Assembly: GCA_900323505.1 (NCBI GenBank)
Contig: OOIN01000032.1
Span: 62,001-126,000, forward strand
Length of the DNA stretch: 64,000 bases
Reading direction: 5' to 3'
Source of the DNA: Ustilago trichophora
Taxonomy: Eukaryota; Basidiomycota; Ustilaginomycetes; Ustilaginales; Ustilaginaceae
In this document: one piece after another, positions 39,333-49,044 of the stretch
How the letters are laid out: each line of letters starts with the position of its first letter
How positions within the stretch are numbered: position 1 is the stretch's first letter
Notes under the pieces: generated by a model
What the model was told of the DNA's origin: nothing
What the model saw: only the letters and a program-made list of their open reading frames with translations
Database searches by the model: none
Made by a program: the position numbers and the translations under genes

Positions 39333-41519
39333 TTACTGTGTCCCTTTTTCCTCGCCTGCCTTTTGCTGCTGCTGCTGTTGCGACTGAGGCTGAGGTTGTG
39401 TGCTGTACAATGCCCAATGGGCAAAGTCGGACTCTCCGAAGCGCAACAGTGTGGTAATGCTCCCGTCCACGACTGCCACCACCACTGTCCTTCTGCCTGC
39501 CTTCAAGGGTGGGAAAGGGTTCCCACGTCCCCCTCTTCCAGTGCTCTCTCCAGTGGTAGCACTATTTCTGCCTTTCAACTTTCCGCCTCCCCTGTGATTA
39601 TTGTTAAACCTCGCTTTCTCTGACCAGCAGCCCGGTGGACAATGTCTAAACACGCTCGCCACCATCTTCAACAACCTAAAATCGAGCAACACCACTTTCA
39701 CCATTGCCCTCCCCACACCACTATCTACAAGCCTCTTCCACCATCCCGCTTGACTCACCGCATTGGCCCTTCTCTCTGCAGCCGCAGCCTGTCGCAGCGC
39801 CGCCTTTTCACGAAGATACTTCTGCTTTCCTTCGCTAAACTTTCCATATGCAGCACGATTTTTGGCCTCGTTGGAAGCTTTGAGTTGCTTCTCGTACTCT
39901 AGACGTTCTTTAAAGTCTGCTTCTGACATGTTGGTTTCCCCTTCCGCGGCTGGCCCGCCGATGGTGCCAAAGAGCTCTTGGTCGGAGCCCGGGATCGGAA
40001 TTTGGGCAAAGATCGATTCAAACTGCCATACGGAGGGTAAGGGTGTGGTGCGCGCGTTGAGGATCACAATGCGAAACTCGGGTGGCGGTGGGTGAGATTT
40101 GCGATAGAGTGTGGCCGGTCGCCAGGCGTAGTAGAACGGGCCCAGGTTTGAGTCTGGTCGAGATTCGGATTCGAGGGGTTGTTGGATTGTCGAGGCAGCT
40201 TCGGCTGTGGATGAAGATGAGGTGGAGGGAAGCCAAAAGTCGTGGCCAGAAGGGACGATTTGCAACGAAGAGAAGACAGCGTCGTAGCTATCCCACCCCA
40301 CAGCACCTTTTTCGCCCAGAAATCGTCTTCCGTCTTCCCTCGCGCTCAATGCAAGCCCCAATCCGAGGCTGCCGGCAGTTGCACTTGTCCTCGAGCGCAA
40401 CACTCTCGTCGCCGTCGCAGCGATCATAGCGATGGCCCTTGCAACCGTCTTGCGCCATATCCACTGCATCCATCTGAACACTGTCCTTGCAGCATCCCCA
40501 CCCAGTTGTGCGATCCTTCTTGGAATGTACAGCAACGCATCCCAAATTGTCACCAACTTGATTGGCCTCTCTGGGTCCGCGATCACGCCTTCCGACTTCA
40601 TCTGATCCTGCGTCAACGAGTGAGACTGATTCTTCTTGGCCAACGCCGAAGCCGAGATAGGAGCCGCACGGATGGCATCTACAATACTCGCCCTCTGTAC
40701 GACATACCCAAGCCTTTTGAGATAGGCATAGATCAGATAGGCCTCCCTCGTCAATGGTTCATCTTTGCCTTTTCCTTCTTCTGCAGGTAGCATCAGCGCT
40801 GCGAAAGCCTGTTGGAGAGACATGGGGGTCAAAACCGGTTCCTCTTGGTCTGTTTCTGCTTCGGCTCTTTCGTAAATCTGCAGGCTGCCCCTTTCTGCCA
40901 AGAAGAGCGCCTCTTCGGGCAGCAACTCGTTCCAAGCCTTTGTCACCATCTTGCCTGTTTCCTTATCCATCACCTGTTCCCTCCGAATCACACCGACAGT
41001 TTCAAAGATCTTGCCCTGAACATCCAACAACCTCGCCCTTCGCGTTTTGCCATCCCAGATCGCCCTCACCAACGAACGCGACCCTACTCTTCTCTCTCCC
41101 GAAACCGCCTGAAACATGGCCTCTCTACTGCGCTCCAACAGCTTTGACTGACCACCGAATCCAGTAGGTTCGAAGTCTTTCTCGCCTCTCTTGGGAATCA
41201 CGATACCGCCGCTTGTCGCAGAGGAAGACTTGGATTTAGGATTGAGCGTCGAGAGAAGTCGAAGGTAGTCGGGCGCTTCATCTTCGCCATCAGAATCGTC
41301 GTTGTTCTGCGGTGCTGTTGTAGTGGAGGTAGGATTAGAGGAGGTGCGAGTGTTGGATCGAATGTACGAGGTGGGTGTGGCGGTGGGATCGTCCATGTCT
41401 TGTTCGACGGTGAAGGGGGATGGTGTGACCGGGGTTGAAGGGGTGCGGCTGGAGCTCGCCATTGGGGAGGAGGAGGATGCTGCTGTTGAGGTTCGCTTTG
41501 GCGTTGTTGGAGGCGCCAT
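39333..41519 (-). CDS. SEN54: tRNA-splicing endonuclease subunit Sen54
   Basis: A 728-residue structural subunit of the heterotetrameric endonuclease that excises introns from pre-tRNA. The Sen54 N-terminal domain is recognised by the block LLPEEALFLAERGSLQIYE (199-217), preceded by GKTRRARLLDVQGKIFETVG and followed by LTREAYLIYAYLKRLGYVVQR. The C-terminal part has FYYAWRPATLYRKSHPPPPEF, RIVILNARTTPLPSVWQFE and, near the end, TVVVAVVDGSITTLLRFGE, a typical Sen54 endonuclease-fold strand. Yeast Sen54 is 467 residues. The excess is a Ser/Thr-rich start (about 1-80), a Trp/Arg/Ala-rich helix-like insert (about 340-376) and a Gln-rich C-terminus. Its neighbour, TPT1, acts later in the same pathway and lies 335 bp upstream on the same strand. 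Confidence 0.92.
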   Translation of the reverse strand: MAPPTTPKRTSTAASSSSPMASSSRTPSTPVTPSPFTVEQDMDDPTATPTSYIRSNTRTSSNPTSTTTAPQNNDDSDGEDEAPDYLRLLSTLNPKSKSSSATSGGIVIPKRGEKDFEPTGFGGQSKLLERSREAMFQAVSGERRVGSRSLVRAIWDGKTRRARLLDVQGKIFETVGVIRREQVMDKETGKMVTKAWNELLPEEALFLAERGSLQIYERAEAETDQEEPVLTPMSLQQAFAALMLPAEEGKGKDEPLTREAYLIYAYLKRLGYVVQRASIVDAIRAAPISASALAKKNQSHSLTQDQMKSEGVIADPERPIKLVTIWDALLYIPRRIAQLGGDAARTVFRWMQWIWRKTVARAIAMIAATATRVLRSRTSATAGSLGLGLALSAREDGRRFLGEKGAVGWDSYDAVFSSLQIVPSGHDFWLPSTSSSSTAEAASTIQQPLESESRPDSNLGPFYYAWRPATLYRKSHPPPPEFRIVILNARTTPLPSVWQFESIFAQIPIPGSDQELFGTIGGPAAEGETNMSEADFKERLEYEKQLKASNEAKNRAAYGKFSEGKQKYLREKAALRQAAAAERRANAVSQAGWWKRLVDSGVGRAMVKVVLLDFRLLKMVASVFRHCPPGCWSEKARFNNNHRGGGKLKGRNSATTGESTGRGGRGNPFPPLKAGRRTVVVAVVDGSITTLLRFGESDFAHWALYSTQPQPQSQQQQQQKAGEEKGTQ

Positions 41520-41854
41520 CTTGTGATCGATCGCCCCAGTAAAGGAGCTGAGGGCGATGATGACGATGTTGTGGTGGTGGTGGTGGTGGTGGTGGTGTGA
41601 TGTCGATGAAAATACAGTCGGCGACTGGCCTGTTCGCCAAATAGGCAGAAGCAGAAGAGGTGGAGGAATTCCACACGTCTTAAAAAAAATTCACGCTTGC
41701 AACTCAACGCAAGAAGAAAAAGAAAACAGCTGGACCCTGAATCACCATCCGCCCAACCTTTGACACCATGTCGAAGCACATTCAGCCATTATCAGACACA
41801 GAATCACAAGCCCAACTTGAACCTTTGCAACGCATCATGTATGTATTGGAATTT
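41520..41854 (-). promoter_or_regulatory. SEN54 upstream region
   Basis: Holds a TGG/GGT trinucleotide run (about 41572-41598) and TGGACCCT at 41731-41738. Also contains the 3' end of the TPT1 transcript. Confidence 0.45.
41731..41738 (+). promoter_or_regulatory. TGGACCCT element upstream of SEN54
   Basis: 212 bp before the SEN54 ATG; context CTGGACCCTGAA. Confidence 0.4.
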
Positions 41855-42886
41855 CTACTCTGAAGGATTTTGGCTTGAAGGTTGCCAAACAATCTGCCCG
41901 TTCTGATCCTCGACTCGGGTAAAGTATTTTACCTCCAACAACCCGCTTTCGTCAGCTCCTGGGGTTAGCACAACTCCATTGCTGGATAATTCGAATCGCA
42001 CACCATCGTTTATTGCCTTTTTGATATCGACAAAGATCAACCTATTGGCAGACTTTCTCATGCCTGAAATGACACCTTGTTGTCCAAATTTTCCTTTTGC
42101 CAGATGGATGTGGGTTCGTGTCATGGGTTTGAGACCGCCCGAAGAGAGAATTTCTTGCCAAGCAGCTTGGTAAGTTCCGTGAATCACTTCGACCATTTGT
42201 TGTTGCTCTTGGTCTGTAGTGAGGTTGAGCTTTGAATTGATCTCTCCCGCAAGCGCATCATCCTCATCCTCATCCTCATCCTCGTCATCTTTTTCGCTGT
42301 GGTTCAATTTGAGCAGGTGCAGATTGTTCAAGGTTAAAGGTGTATGTTCAACCGCAATGCTCTTCAAAGAGTGTCCCTGAACTGCTCTTATCCACCATAC
42401 TCGATCCTCATCCTGCATAACTTGGAATCGCTTTTTGTCGTTCGCCTGGGTAACTTGTTGAACATCTTGTACATTTGGTCTCCTCTTTGCACCTTTGGCT
42501 TGAGTCTCAGTCTCGGCGAGCATATTGACGCTTTTGACACGAGGTCGTTCCAGCACATGGTCGAGTTGGACGTAGCCATTGGAACGTATGGAGAGACCTT
42601 CCTTTTCGGCACCGTGACGAAGGATGTATGCGAGTGCTCTGGAGAGTTGTTCTGTTGGAGATTGAGGTTTCCGTGGATTCTTGTCTTTGGAGGTGGATTT
42701 GCTAGAGCAAGATGAGGAGGCGGTAGTAGCTTTGGCAGCGGCGGCTTTCTTCTTGTCGGCAGACTGTTGGGCTTTGAGTAGTTTTGCGGCTTCTTTTCGG
42801 GCTTTTCGCTCGAGATTGACGCCTGATGGTGGTTCTGCCTCTGTTTTGACTGTAGTTGTGGTTGTGAGTGGTGCTTCGGATGACAT
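41855..42886 (-). CDS. TPT1: tRNA 2'-phosphotransferase Tpt1
   Basis: Transfers the splice-junction 2'-phosphate of ligated tRNA to NAD+, giving ADP-ribose 1'',2''-cyclic phosphate; the last step of fungal tRNA splicing. 343 residues. After a Lys/Ala/Ser-rich start of about 75 residues comes the KptA/Tpt1 core: LSRALAYILRHGAEKEGLSI, GYVQLDHVL, VWWIRAVQGHS, VIHGTYQAAWQEILSSGGL, MTRTHIHLAKG, LIFVDIKKAINDGVRF and SSNGVVLTPG. The conserved Arg/His residues (LRHGA, RAVQGHS, RTHIH) are present. A charged insert (about 195-225, Glu/Asp-rich with a DEDED tract) splits the two lobes. Intronless, tandem with SEN54. Confidence 0.94.
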   Translation of the reverse strand: MSSEAPLTTTTTVKTEAEPPSGVNLERKARKEAAKLLKAQQSADKKKAAAAKATTASSSCSSKSTSKDKNPRKPQSPTEQLSRALAYILRHGAEKEGLSIRSNGYVQLDHVLERPRVKSVNMLAETETQAKGAKRRPNVQDVQQVTQANDKKRFQVMQDEDRVWWIRAVQGHSLKSIAVEHTPLTLNNLHLLKLNHSEKDDEDEDEDEDDALAGEINSKLNLTTDQEQQQMVEVIHGTYQAAWQEILSSGGLKPMTRTHIHLAKGKFGQQGVISGMRKSANRLIFVDIKKAINDGVRFELSSNGVVLTPGADESGLLEVKYFTRVEDQNGQIVWQPSSQNPSE

Positions 42887-43761
42887 GTTTGCGCTACGAA
42901 TCGTCGTTTATATGTACGAGTGTAGGGTGTGAGAAGAGAGGAGGAGGCATAAAATGCGCAGGACTGAACTTTTGTTGAGTGGAGGCGGATTCGCAGTAAA
43001 AAGACAAATGTCAGACCGTGACGCTCAACAATTTTTTTTTATTTTTGGAATCAGCGATTTCTCGTACGATTAGAAGAAGAACGTCTGTGCGTTTCACCGG
43101 CTTGACCGGAAGCGTCGATAAAACCGGAGCTAATCCAGCGTCGTGACACGTTGAGCCTGGTTTGTGTGTTGGGATCGCACGACACCTGTCTCACGCCCTC
43201 CATATCTGCCCCATGCAACCAGCCTGAAATGCACTGAGTTTTGTCTTTGTTTTCATCTCGTGGACCCAGTCATCTTGTCCGTTTGACACAGTCGTCGAGT
43301 ACTCGGAGGTCGTACGCAGGGATGAATGGCATAGGAGAGGAGAGGAGAGCAGGAATGAGTAGCCTTGACTGCCAGAACAGTGGTTGACGGGGTAAAGGGT
43401 TGGCGAGGTGATGGGCGGAGTTGGTAGCCGAGGGCGGATCGGCATGAACAAAAGATGAATCGCTCTTGCTTTCTTGTGTGTGGAAGAGATTGACATGGCC
43501 ATGTGCACAGTCCGCGTTCTTGCCCCTCGCATCCCCATTCTCTTTCAACAACAAGACAGTGTGTGTGTGTGTGTGTGTGGGACTGAGCTCCACTCTGGGT
43601 TTCTTGAATCTTCCATTCGTGGCTTGTGCTCCTTTCTCCTTTCTCCATCCTTTGCTTGCTTTGCTTCTTCCTCCTCTTGCTTCCCTTCCTCCATCCTCGC
43701 ATCAAACTTTCTCCTTCTCCTTCTCTTCCACAATATTGACCTCGACAGCGTCTCTACAAGC
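42887..43761. promoter_or_regulatory. Divergent promoter region, TPT1 / SET-domain gene
   Basis: An 875 bp head-to-head region with a T9 tract (about 43023-43031), a near-match TGGACCCA (43261-43268) and a GT run (43560-43578) within the likely 5' leader of the SET gene. Confidence 0.4.
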
Positions 43762-44512
43762 ATGACCACTGCCGCCCCAACTTCCGCCTACCAAGGCCAC
43801 CTGACCGCCGGTGACGGTCTGCTCGCCTCGAAACTCCACAAACCTACTCATCCGTCGCTGGTTCAAGTGATTTTTAACAACGGTTCCTACAACTCGCATC
43901 TCATCTCTCTTCAAAACTTTTCTCGAGGAGACCTTATCACCCCTTTCTCTCCACATGCAGATTTCGCCTCAACCAAGAGCTATTCGACCGTTCAAACCGG
44001 CCCGGAAACTCATATTGAACTCAACAGCGATCTGCTTTACTGCAACCATAGTTGTGATCCCAATGTAAGCTTTGTTATCGGTGATGCAAACGATAAACAA
44101 TCTTGGAAGGCAAAGGCGGAAAAGGATATTAAGAAAGGTGACGTTTTGACTTTCTGTAAGTTTCCCCCCCCCCCTTCCAATCCTCTCTTTCTTCTACTTT
44201 GCTTTTCATACGCAGGAAAAAACAAACAAACACTGACAACAAACTCCAACTATGTGGTGGTGGTGGTGGTGGTGTTGCGCGATGGTAGTCTATCCAAGCA
44301 CCGAATGGTCAATGTCGCAACCTTTTGATTGCGCCTGTGGTTCAACCTCGCATTGCCTAGGCAAAATAGACGGCGCCCATTCAATCCCTCCCCAAACCCT
44401 CTCAAAATACTTTGTCAATGACCACATCTTGAGACTTAAACGTCAACAAATCGAATCCAACCCCACTCTATCCAACCAAGACAAGGAATCCCAACTCAAA
44501 CTCTTACAATAA
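43762..44512 (+). CDS. Small SET-domain protein with post-SET zinc motif
   Basis: Two exons: 43762-44155 and 44289-44512, with a 133 nt intron (GTAAGT ... TAG). The join gives DVLTF-FYPSTEW in frame and a 205-residue product. The SET core carries the cofactor/knot signature YCNHSCDPNVSF (about 94-105) and a post-SET-like Cys cluster CACGSTSHC, split between exons. It lacks the pre-SET Zn domain of histone methyltransferases and the split SET/MYND layout. It belongs to a class of short SET proteins found in fungi and bacteria whose substrates are mostly unknown. Intron 1 has a C11 tract near its start and a GGT run near its end. Confidence 0.82.
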
Positions 44513-44867
44513 AACCAATCCCCCCCCCCCCCCCCATACACAAGCAAATCCAAAGAAATCCTCCTCTGATTTCTCATAGTAATGTCAAAAGTAGTATTCA
44601 AAAATCGTGAACCCCCCAATACATAGATGACTCACAAGAACATACTCGTAAAACGTGTATACAAACAGATCGACTTGTGCTCCGGTATAACTTTTCAGTC
44701 AAATGCACGGATGAGCATGATTCAACTTTTCTTTCGCCAAAGCATCTGAAAGTGAAGAAGTGCAAAAAGTGTGTATATATGATTCAAAACAATCACAAAA
44801 AAAAAGGAGAAAAAACATGTATGAAAAGACCAAATCCCAATCCACCAGCACAGAAATGATAGTGTAA
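44513..44867. other. Gene-free convergent 3' region
   Basis: Between the SET gene stop (+) and VMA5 stop (-). A C16 homopolymer (44520-44535) lies directly after the SET stop. No gene is seen. Confidence 0.4.
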
Positions 44868-46070
44868 TTAAGCAGCCACCATATACTGTTCCGTCAGCAC
44901 AAAAGGGAACTGTTCCTCCTCCAACAATTGAGCGTATTCTCCCGGGGCATCACCCGCATTCGGCTCCTCCTTGTTCTTCTTACTGTTCTTCTTGCCACTT
45001 CCGTTCTGACCGTAAGTTTCGAGATACCTATACTGACCGATCAACGTGGTTAGCAAAGCCTTTGTTCTCTTTGGGTTTGGTCTTACCACCACAGCAAAGT
45101 AATCCGTAGGTAAACCGTATCTCAATACGCTCTCTACATAGGTCCTGACCACTTCTAAATGGGCCAGAGCTTGATAAGCCTCGCTAAAGTTTGTCCTTGC
45201 CAAACGCAACAATTCGGTCCAGAGTTCCTTTTCGCTATCTCCTGCATCTTCCAACTCCTGCCTCTGACGGGTCACCAGATCGTCGTCCCAGGAGAAATCG
45301 GTCCGAACGGTAAACTTGGCCTCGCGGCATTTCTGGATGAATTCGTCCTTAACCTTTTTGAACACGGTCACGTTGAACAGCGCATATTCTTCATCCGACG
45401 AGATCTTGTTCGAGGATCGTGGCACCACCATGGCGGTGAGTCTCTCGTAGCGACTTTGCCAATCTTTGACGTTGTTCTTGGGCACGGCAACGAGCAGCGT
45501 TTCGAGATACTCTGATTGAGCATCTACAAAATCTTCCTTATGGACCACATCTGCAAGGGAACGGACGGAAAGATTGCCCTGTTTCTTGCGTTGAAGTTGC
45601 TGCAATTGTCCCTTGGCAGCGTTGTAGTTGGCCAACTTTTGCTTCATCACATTGTCGATACTGCTCAATTCCTTTCCGAGCGATTCGACTGTTTCGCGTA
45701 AACCGCGATCGGCACGGTATTTGCCCGTATTCCAGCTCCAACCGAGCATGTAGTCGTCCAAAGATTGCTCGTTCACAAGAACGTGCTGGGCAAGCGCAGA
45801 CTCGTCATTGTTGAGAAGGGCACGGAGAGTGTCGATAATCTTGGCTACGATTTGAGTGTATTGACCGTCGAGCTTGGGTAGATCTTCACTGAGAGAAATG
45901 AGGGATTCCAAAGTGCCTGTCTTGAGAGGGGGGAATTGGAGTTGACCAAAATCGTTGGATGCCGAGCCACCGTCCGAGAGGAGCTTGCTACCGAGATCGG
46001 AAAACATGCGGTGCGGATCACCATCTTCTAAAGGTACAGAGATGATCCAGTACGCTAGATCGGATGGCAT
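44868..46070 (-). CDS. VMA5: V-type proton ATPase subunit C (Vma5)
   Basis: A 400-residue peripheral-stalk subunit of the vacuolar H+-ATPase that links V1 to Vo and is released when the pump disassembles. The N-terminus (YWIISVPLEDGDP) and the blocks LSEDLPKLD, YMLGWSWNTGKYRADRGLRETVE, KGNLSVRSLADVV, DWQSRYERLTAMVVPRSS and YVESVLRYGLPTDYFAVVVRPN are characteristic of subunit C over the full length. A short charged insert (KKNSKKNKEEPN) comes before the C-terminal segment EEEQFPFVLTEQYM. Length matches the family (yeast 392). Intronless; diverges from IST3 across 512 bp. Confidence 0.96.
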   Translation of the reverse strand: MPSDLAYWIISVPLEDGDPHRMFSDLGSKLLSDGGSASNDFGQLQFPPLKTGTLESLISLSEDLPKLDGQYTQIVAKIIDTLRALLNNDESALAQHVLVNEQSLDDYMLGWSWNTGKYRADRGLRETVESLGKELSSIDNVMKQKLANYNAAKGQLQQLQRKKQGNLSVRSLADVVHKEDFVDAQSEYLETLLVAVPKNNVKDWQSRYERLTAMVVPRSSNKISSDEEYALFNVTVFKKVKDEFIQKCREAKFTVRTDFSWDDDLVTRQRQELEDAGDSEKELWTELLRLARTNFSEAYQALAHLEVVRTYVESVLRYGLPTDYFAVVVRPNPKRTKALLTTLIGQYRYLETYGQNGSGKKNSKKNKEEPNAGDAPGEYAQLLEEEQFPFVLTEQYMVAA

Positions 46071-46582
46071 GGCGAACGGTTTGGTTGGCCGAGAAGCTAT
46101 TCAGAGGGTGGATGAGGGTTGGACAATAGACGGTGTTGGAATTGTATGCTGATGCTATTGCTGCTACTATAGCACAGATGGTGTTGATGGTAGATGGTAA
46201 ATAGGATGCTGACAAGACAAGAATGGTGATGATGATGATGATGATGATGGAGAGATAGAGAATAGATTGGGGGCAAGCGTGACGAAAATCAAGTGTGTGA
46301 TGGCGGCACACTGGGACAAATTGGTTTGTGCGATCAAAATGATGGCTCGACCGCAAACGCACAGTCAGGGGTTTGGCACTTTTCACTCGAAAACACCCAA
46401 TTTTGCCCTTTTTTTTTTATTGATGGCGAATTTCTCGACCTTTATTTTTTGGCATTTCTCCAAAATTTTCATCCGCTGAGCCTTGAACGCTTGAATGTGC
46501 CCCTCACTTGCTTTTACACCATCATCACAACACTCACCTCAAGGCAGACTACGGGGAACTGGCTTCCACGCACAAGCAAGAC
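46071..46582. promoter_or_regulatory. Divergent promoter region, VMA5 / IST3
   Basis: A 512 bp head-to-head region with a GAT run (about 46226-46249) and a T10 tract near 46409. No gene is seen. Confidence 0.4.
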
Positions 46583-47629
46583 ATGAACGTAGTGCGCGAA
46601 ATCAGTAGAATCAACAACACCGAATTGGACATTGCTATCAACAATCCTGCCGCCTCTTGGCACGAACAATATAAAGATTCCGCCTACATTTTTATCGGTG
46701 GTCTACCGTATGATCTCACCGAAGGCGATGTCATCACCATCTTTTCGCAGTATGGCGAGGTAGTCGATGCCAATCTTCCACGGGCGAATCTCAACCGCGA
46801 AAAGCAACAAGAAAGCCGGGCAGCAGGAGAGGACGACGCTTCTTCTTCTTCTCCTTCTTTACAGCAGCAGCAAAGTGCAAAGCCGATGGGCAAGGGTAAG
46901 CATAGAGGTTTTGGATTCTTGATGTACGAAGATCAACGATCGACGGTTCTGGCGGTGGACAATTTGAACGGAGCCCAGGTGTTGGGGAGGACGTTGAGGG
47001 TGGATCATGTGGCGAGCTACAAGCAGCCCAAGGTAACGGATGACGAGGGAAATAGGGTCGAGGCTGAGGTCAAGAGCTTCAATGCTGCCCCTCAGCTTGT
47101 CGGTCAAGATGATGCACAAACCGAGCATCAAGAGCAAGAGGCAGATTTGGAAGATCCAATGGCGTCTTATTTCCAACGCCTCAGACGGGAGGAAAAGTCT
47201 AAAGGGAAACAGAGTAGCGATGATGATAAGTACGATGAGAAAGAAGAGAAAAGGCGCAGAAAGGAGCAACGCGCACGAATCCGCGCTGAGAGAGAACAAC
47301 GTCGGTCTGGATCACGCCGCCATGGTTCGCCGGACAACAGACACCGATCGCATCGCCATCCTAATGATGACAAGGAGAGAGAGCACAAACGACATCGATC
47401 CCACCGAAGCCACGATGGGCAAGAAGGACAAGAACAAGTAAACCGCTACGAACAGATGAAGAAATCTCGCAGCATCCTCGATACAGATACCCCAACTCGA
47501 ACAGAGAGATACAACAGCTCGTCACAGAGACGCACCAGTACATCCCCATCTCGCGATCAAGAAAGGCGTCACCACCATCACAGCAGCAGTAGCAGTCGAC
47601 GTCGATCTCGCTCTCGCTCTCCTCGATAG
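46583..47629 (+). CDS. IST3: Ist3/Snu17, U2 snRNP-associated RES-complex RNA-binding protein
   Basis: Core of the RES complex (with Bud13 and Pml1), which binds the spliceosome before activation and helps splice and retain pre-mRNA. 348 residues from ATG 46583; sequence before it is His-rich and starts at TTG. The N-terminus MNVVREISRIN and SWHEQYKDSAYIFIGGLPYDLTEGD match Ist3/RBMX2 closely. RRM motifs: RNP2 YIFIGG (35-40), RNP1 HRGFGFLMY (107-115), then the C-terminal Bud13/Pml1-binding helix region DNLNGAQVLGRTLRVDHVASYK. About 35 extra residues (about 70-105), with Ser and Gln runs, sit between RNP2 and RNP1 where yeast and human have a short loop. The tail is Arg/Ser/Glu-rich and ends in RSRSRSPR. 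Confidence 0.94.
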   Translation: MNVVREISRINNTELDIAINNPAASWHEQYKDSAYIFIGGLPYDLTEGDVITIFSQYGEVVDANLPRANLNREKQQESRAAGEDDASSSSPSLQQQQSAKPMGKGKHRGFGFLMYEDQRSTVLAVDNLNGAQVLGRTLRVDHVASYKQPKVTDDEGNRVEAEVKSFNAAPQLVGQDDAQTEHQEQEADLEDPMASYFQRLRREEKSKGKQSSDDDKYDEKEEKRRRKEQRARIRAEREQRRSGSRRHGSPDNRHRSHRHPNDDKEREHKRHRSHRSHDGQEGQEQVNRYEQMKKSRSILDTDTPTRTERYNSSSQRRTSTSPSRDQERRHHHHSSSSSRRRSRSRSPR

Positions 47630-47887
47630 TATCACACGCGTGCAATGCCAGTATCTTTAGCATCTTCATGAATCACTTTCAGCTTTGCTACCAATTTTGG
47701 AATGTGATATATATTCTATATTTGTGTGTTGAGAGCAATTGTTTCATCAGACCTCGAATCGGCTCCACATCTTTTCTTGCTTTTTTTAAAGATGTCCGTG
47801 CGCGCGCCTTGACATTATCTCCTTCCATCACCACCACCATCACCACAATCCTTTTTCAAGTTTCCTCCAACAAATCCTTGCCACACC

Positions 47888-48715
47888 ATGTCTGACAAGC
47901 CCGTAGTTCTCCTCACTGGAGCCTCTCGAGGTCTTGGTCTGGCGATTCTCAAACTGCTCCTTTCCGGTTCCTCCCTCCGCCACGCCCCCTTCCCTGCCTC
48001 TCATGTTGTGACCATCTCTCGCACCCTCTCACCCGAACTATCCACTCTCCAATCCTCGCATCCATCCTCTCTCATTTGCATTCAAGGCGATGTAACATCT
48101 GCTTCTGTCAATACTCGTGCGGTTTCCGAGGCGATTTCTAAATTTGGTCGTCTGGACTCTGTCGTTCTAAACGCTGGTGTGGTATCTACCGAAAAAATCT
48201 CCAACCTCTCCCCCGACGCTTTTGCAGAAATGCTCAACATCAACACCATCTCCCTCGTCACCACGCTCTCTTGTTCGCTTGATCACCTGAGAAAGTCTAC
48301 GCTGGGTGGCACGGTGGTATTTGTGAGTTCGGGAGCGGCTACGGGCAACATTGCGGGATGGGGAGCGTATAATGCTTCCAAGGCGGCGATGAACGCGATT
48401 TGTAGAACTCTTGCAAATGAAGAGGATCAAATCGCAGCTTTCGCCATCAGACCAGGTGTGGTAGATACAGATATGCAGACTCTACTAAGGAGTAAGGGAA
48501 GGGAGGCAATGAAAGATGACGAGGTACAGAGGTTTTTGGATTTGCACAAAGAAGGAAAGTTGCTGAAACCAGAACAACCAGCATACACCATCGCAGCTCT
48601 GGCAACAAAGGGAAAAAGAGATGAACCAAAAGGTAAAGATGGTAAAGGTTTGGGTCAACAAGGTGCGTTTGTGACTTGGAACGAGGATGTTTTGGAGGGT
48701 TATAAGAACGAATAG
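47888..48715 (+). CDS. Short-chain dehydrogenase/reductase
   Basis: A 275-residue NAD(P)-dependent SDR of the classical type, similar to yeast Nre1 (YIR035C)-like benzil-reductase-type enzymes. Cofactor motif TGASRGLGLAI (about 10-20), acidic-strand motif GDVTS, structural LNAGVV, catalytic Ser in VFVSSGAATG and Tyr/Lys in AYNASKAAM, then RPGVVDTDM. The active-site set looks complete. A short insert near the end (KGKRDEPKGKDGKG) precedes FVTWNEDVLEGYK. No signal or membrane segment. The substrate cannot be told from sequence. Convergent with the GST gene. Confidence 0.88.
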   Translation: MSDKPVVLLTGASRGLGLAILKLLLSGSSLRHAPFPASHVVTISRTLSPELSTLQSSHPSSLICIQGDVTSASVNTRAVSEAISKFGRLDSVVLNAGVVSTEKISNLSPDAFAEMLNINTISLVTTLSCSLDHLRKSTLGGTVVFVSSGAATGNIAGWGAYNASKAAMNAICRTLANEEDQIAAFAIRPGVVDTDMQTLLRSKGREAMKDDEVQRFLDLHKEGKLLKPEQPAYTIAALATKGKRDEPKGKDGKGLGQQGAFVTWNEDVLEGYKNE

Positions 48716-49044
48716 TTTCATGGGTGCGAAAAGCACAACCACACACACACACATACACATACACGAGCGAATACAAGAATGTTTCTCAACAAGTTGACCA
48801 AGTATACGCAGCGCCTGGATGACCGGCTATGCAACTTGGAAATCTTGAACGACACCAAAAGGGGGTCTGTCTTGGGCGTGTGAAGTGGCCCAAGTTTTCT
48901 TTTCTTTGGTAACGTTGAATCAGACTGGCGCCATGAGGATTGAACATTTGGATTGCATTTCGTCAGAAAACATAAGCTTCAAGAGAGCGGGGTGGCAGGG
49001 CAAGTTTTTAAGTTGAAGAATTGTAAGCGATGTTTGTCTCTGGA
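48716..49044. other. Gene-free convergent 3' region
   Basis: Between the SDR stop (+) and GST stop (-). A CA-rich run (about 48737-48765) follows the SDR stop. Nothing else is seen. Confidence 0.35.
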
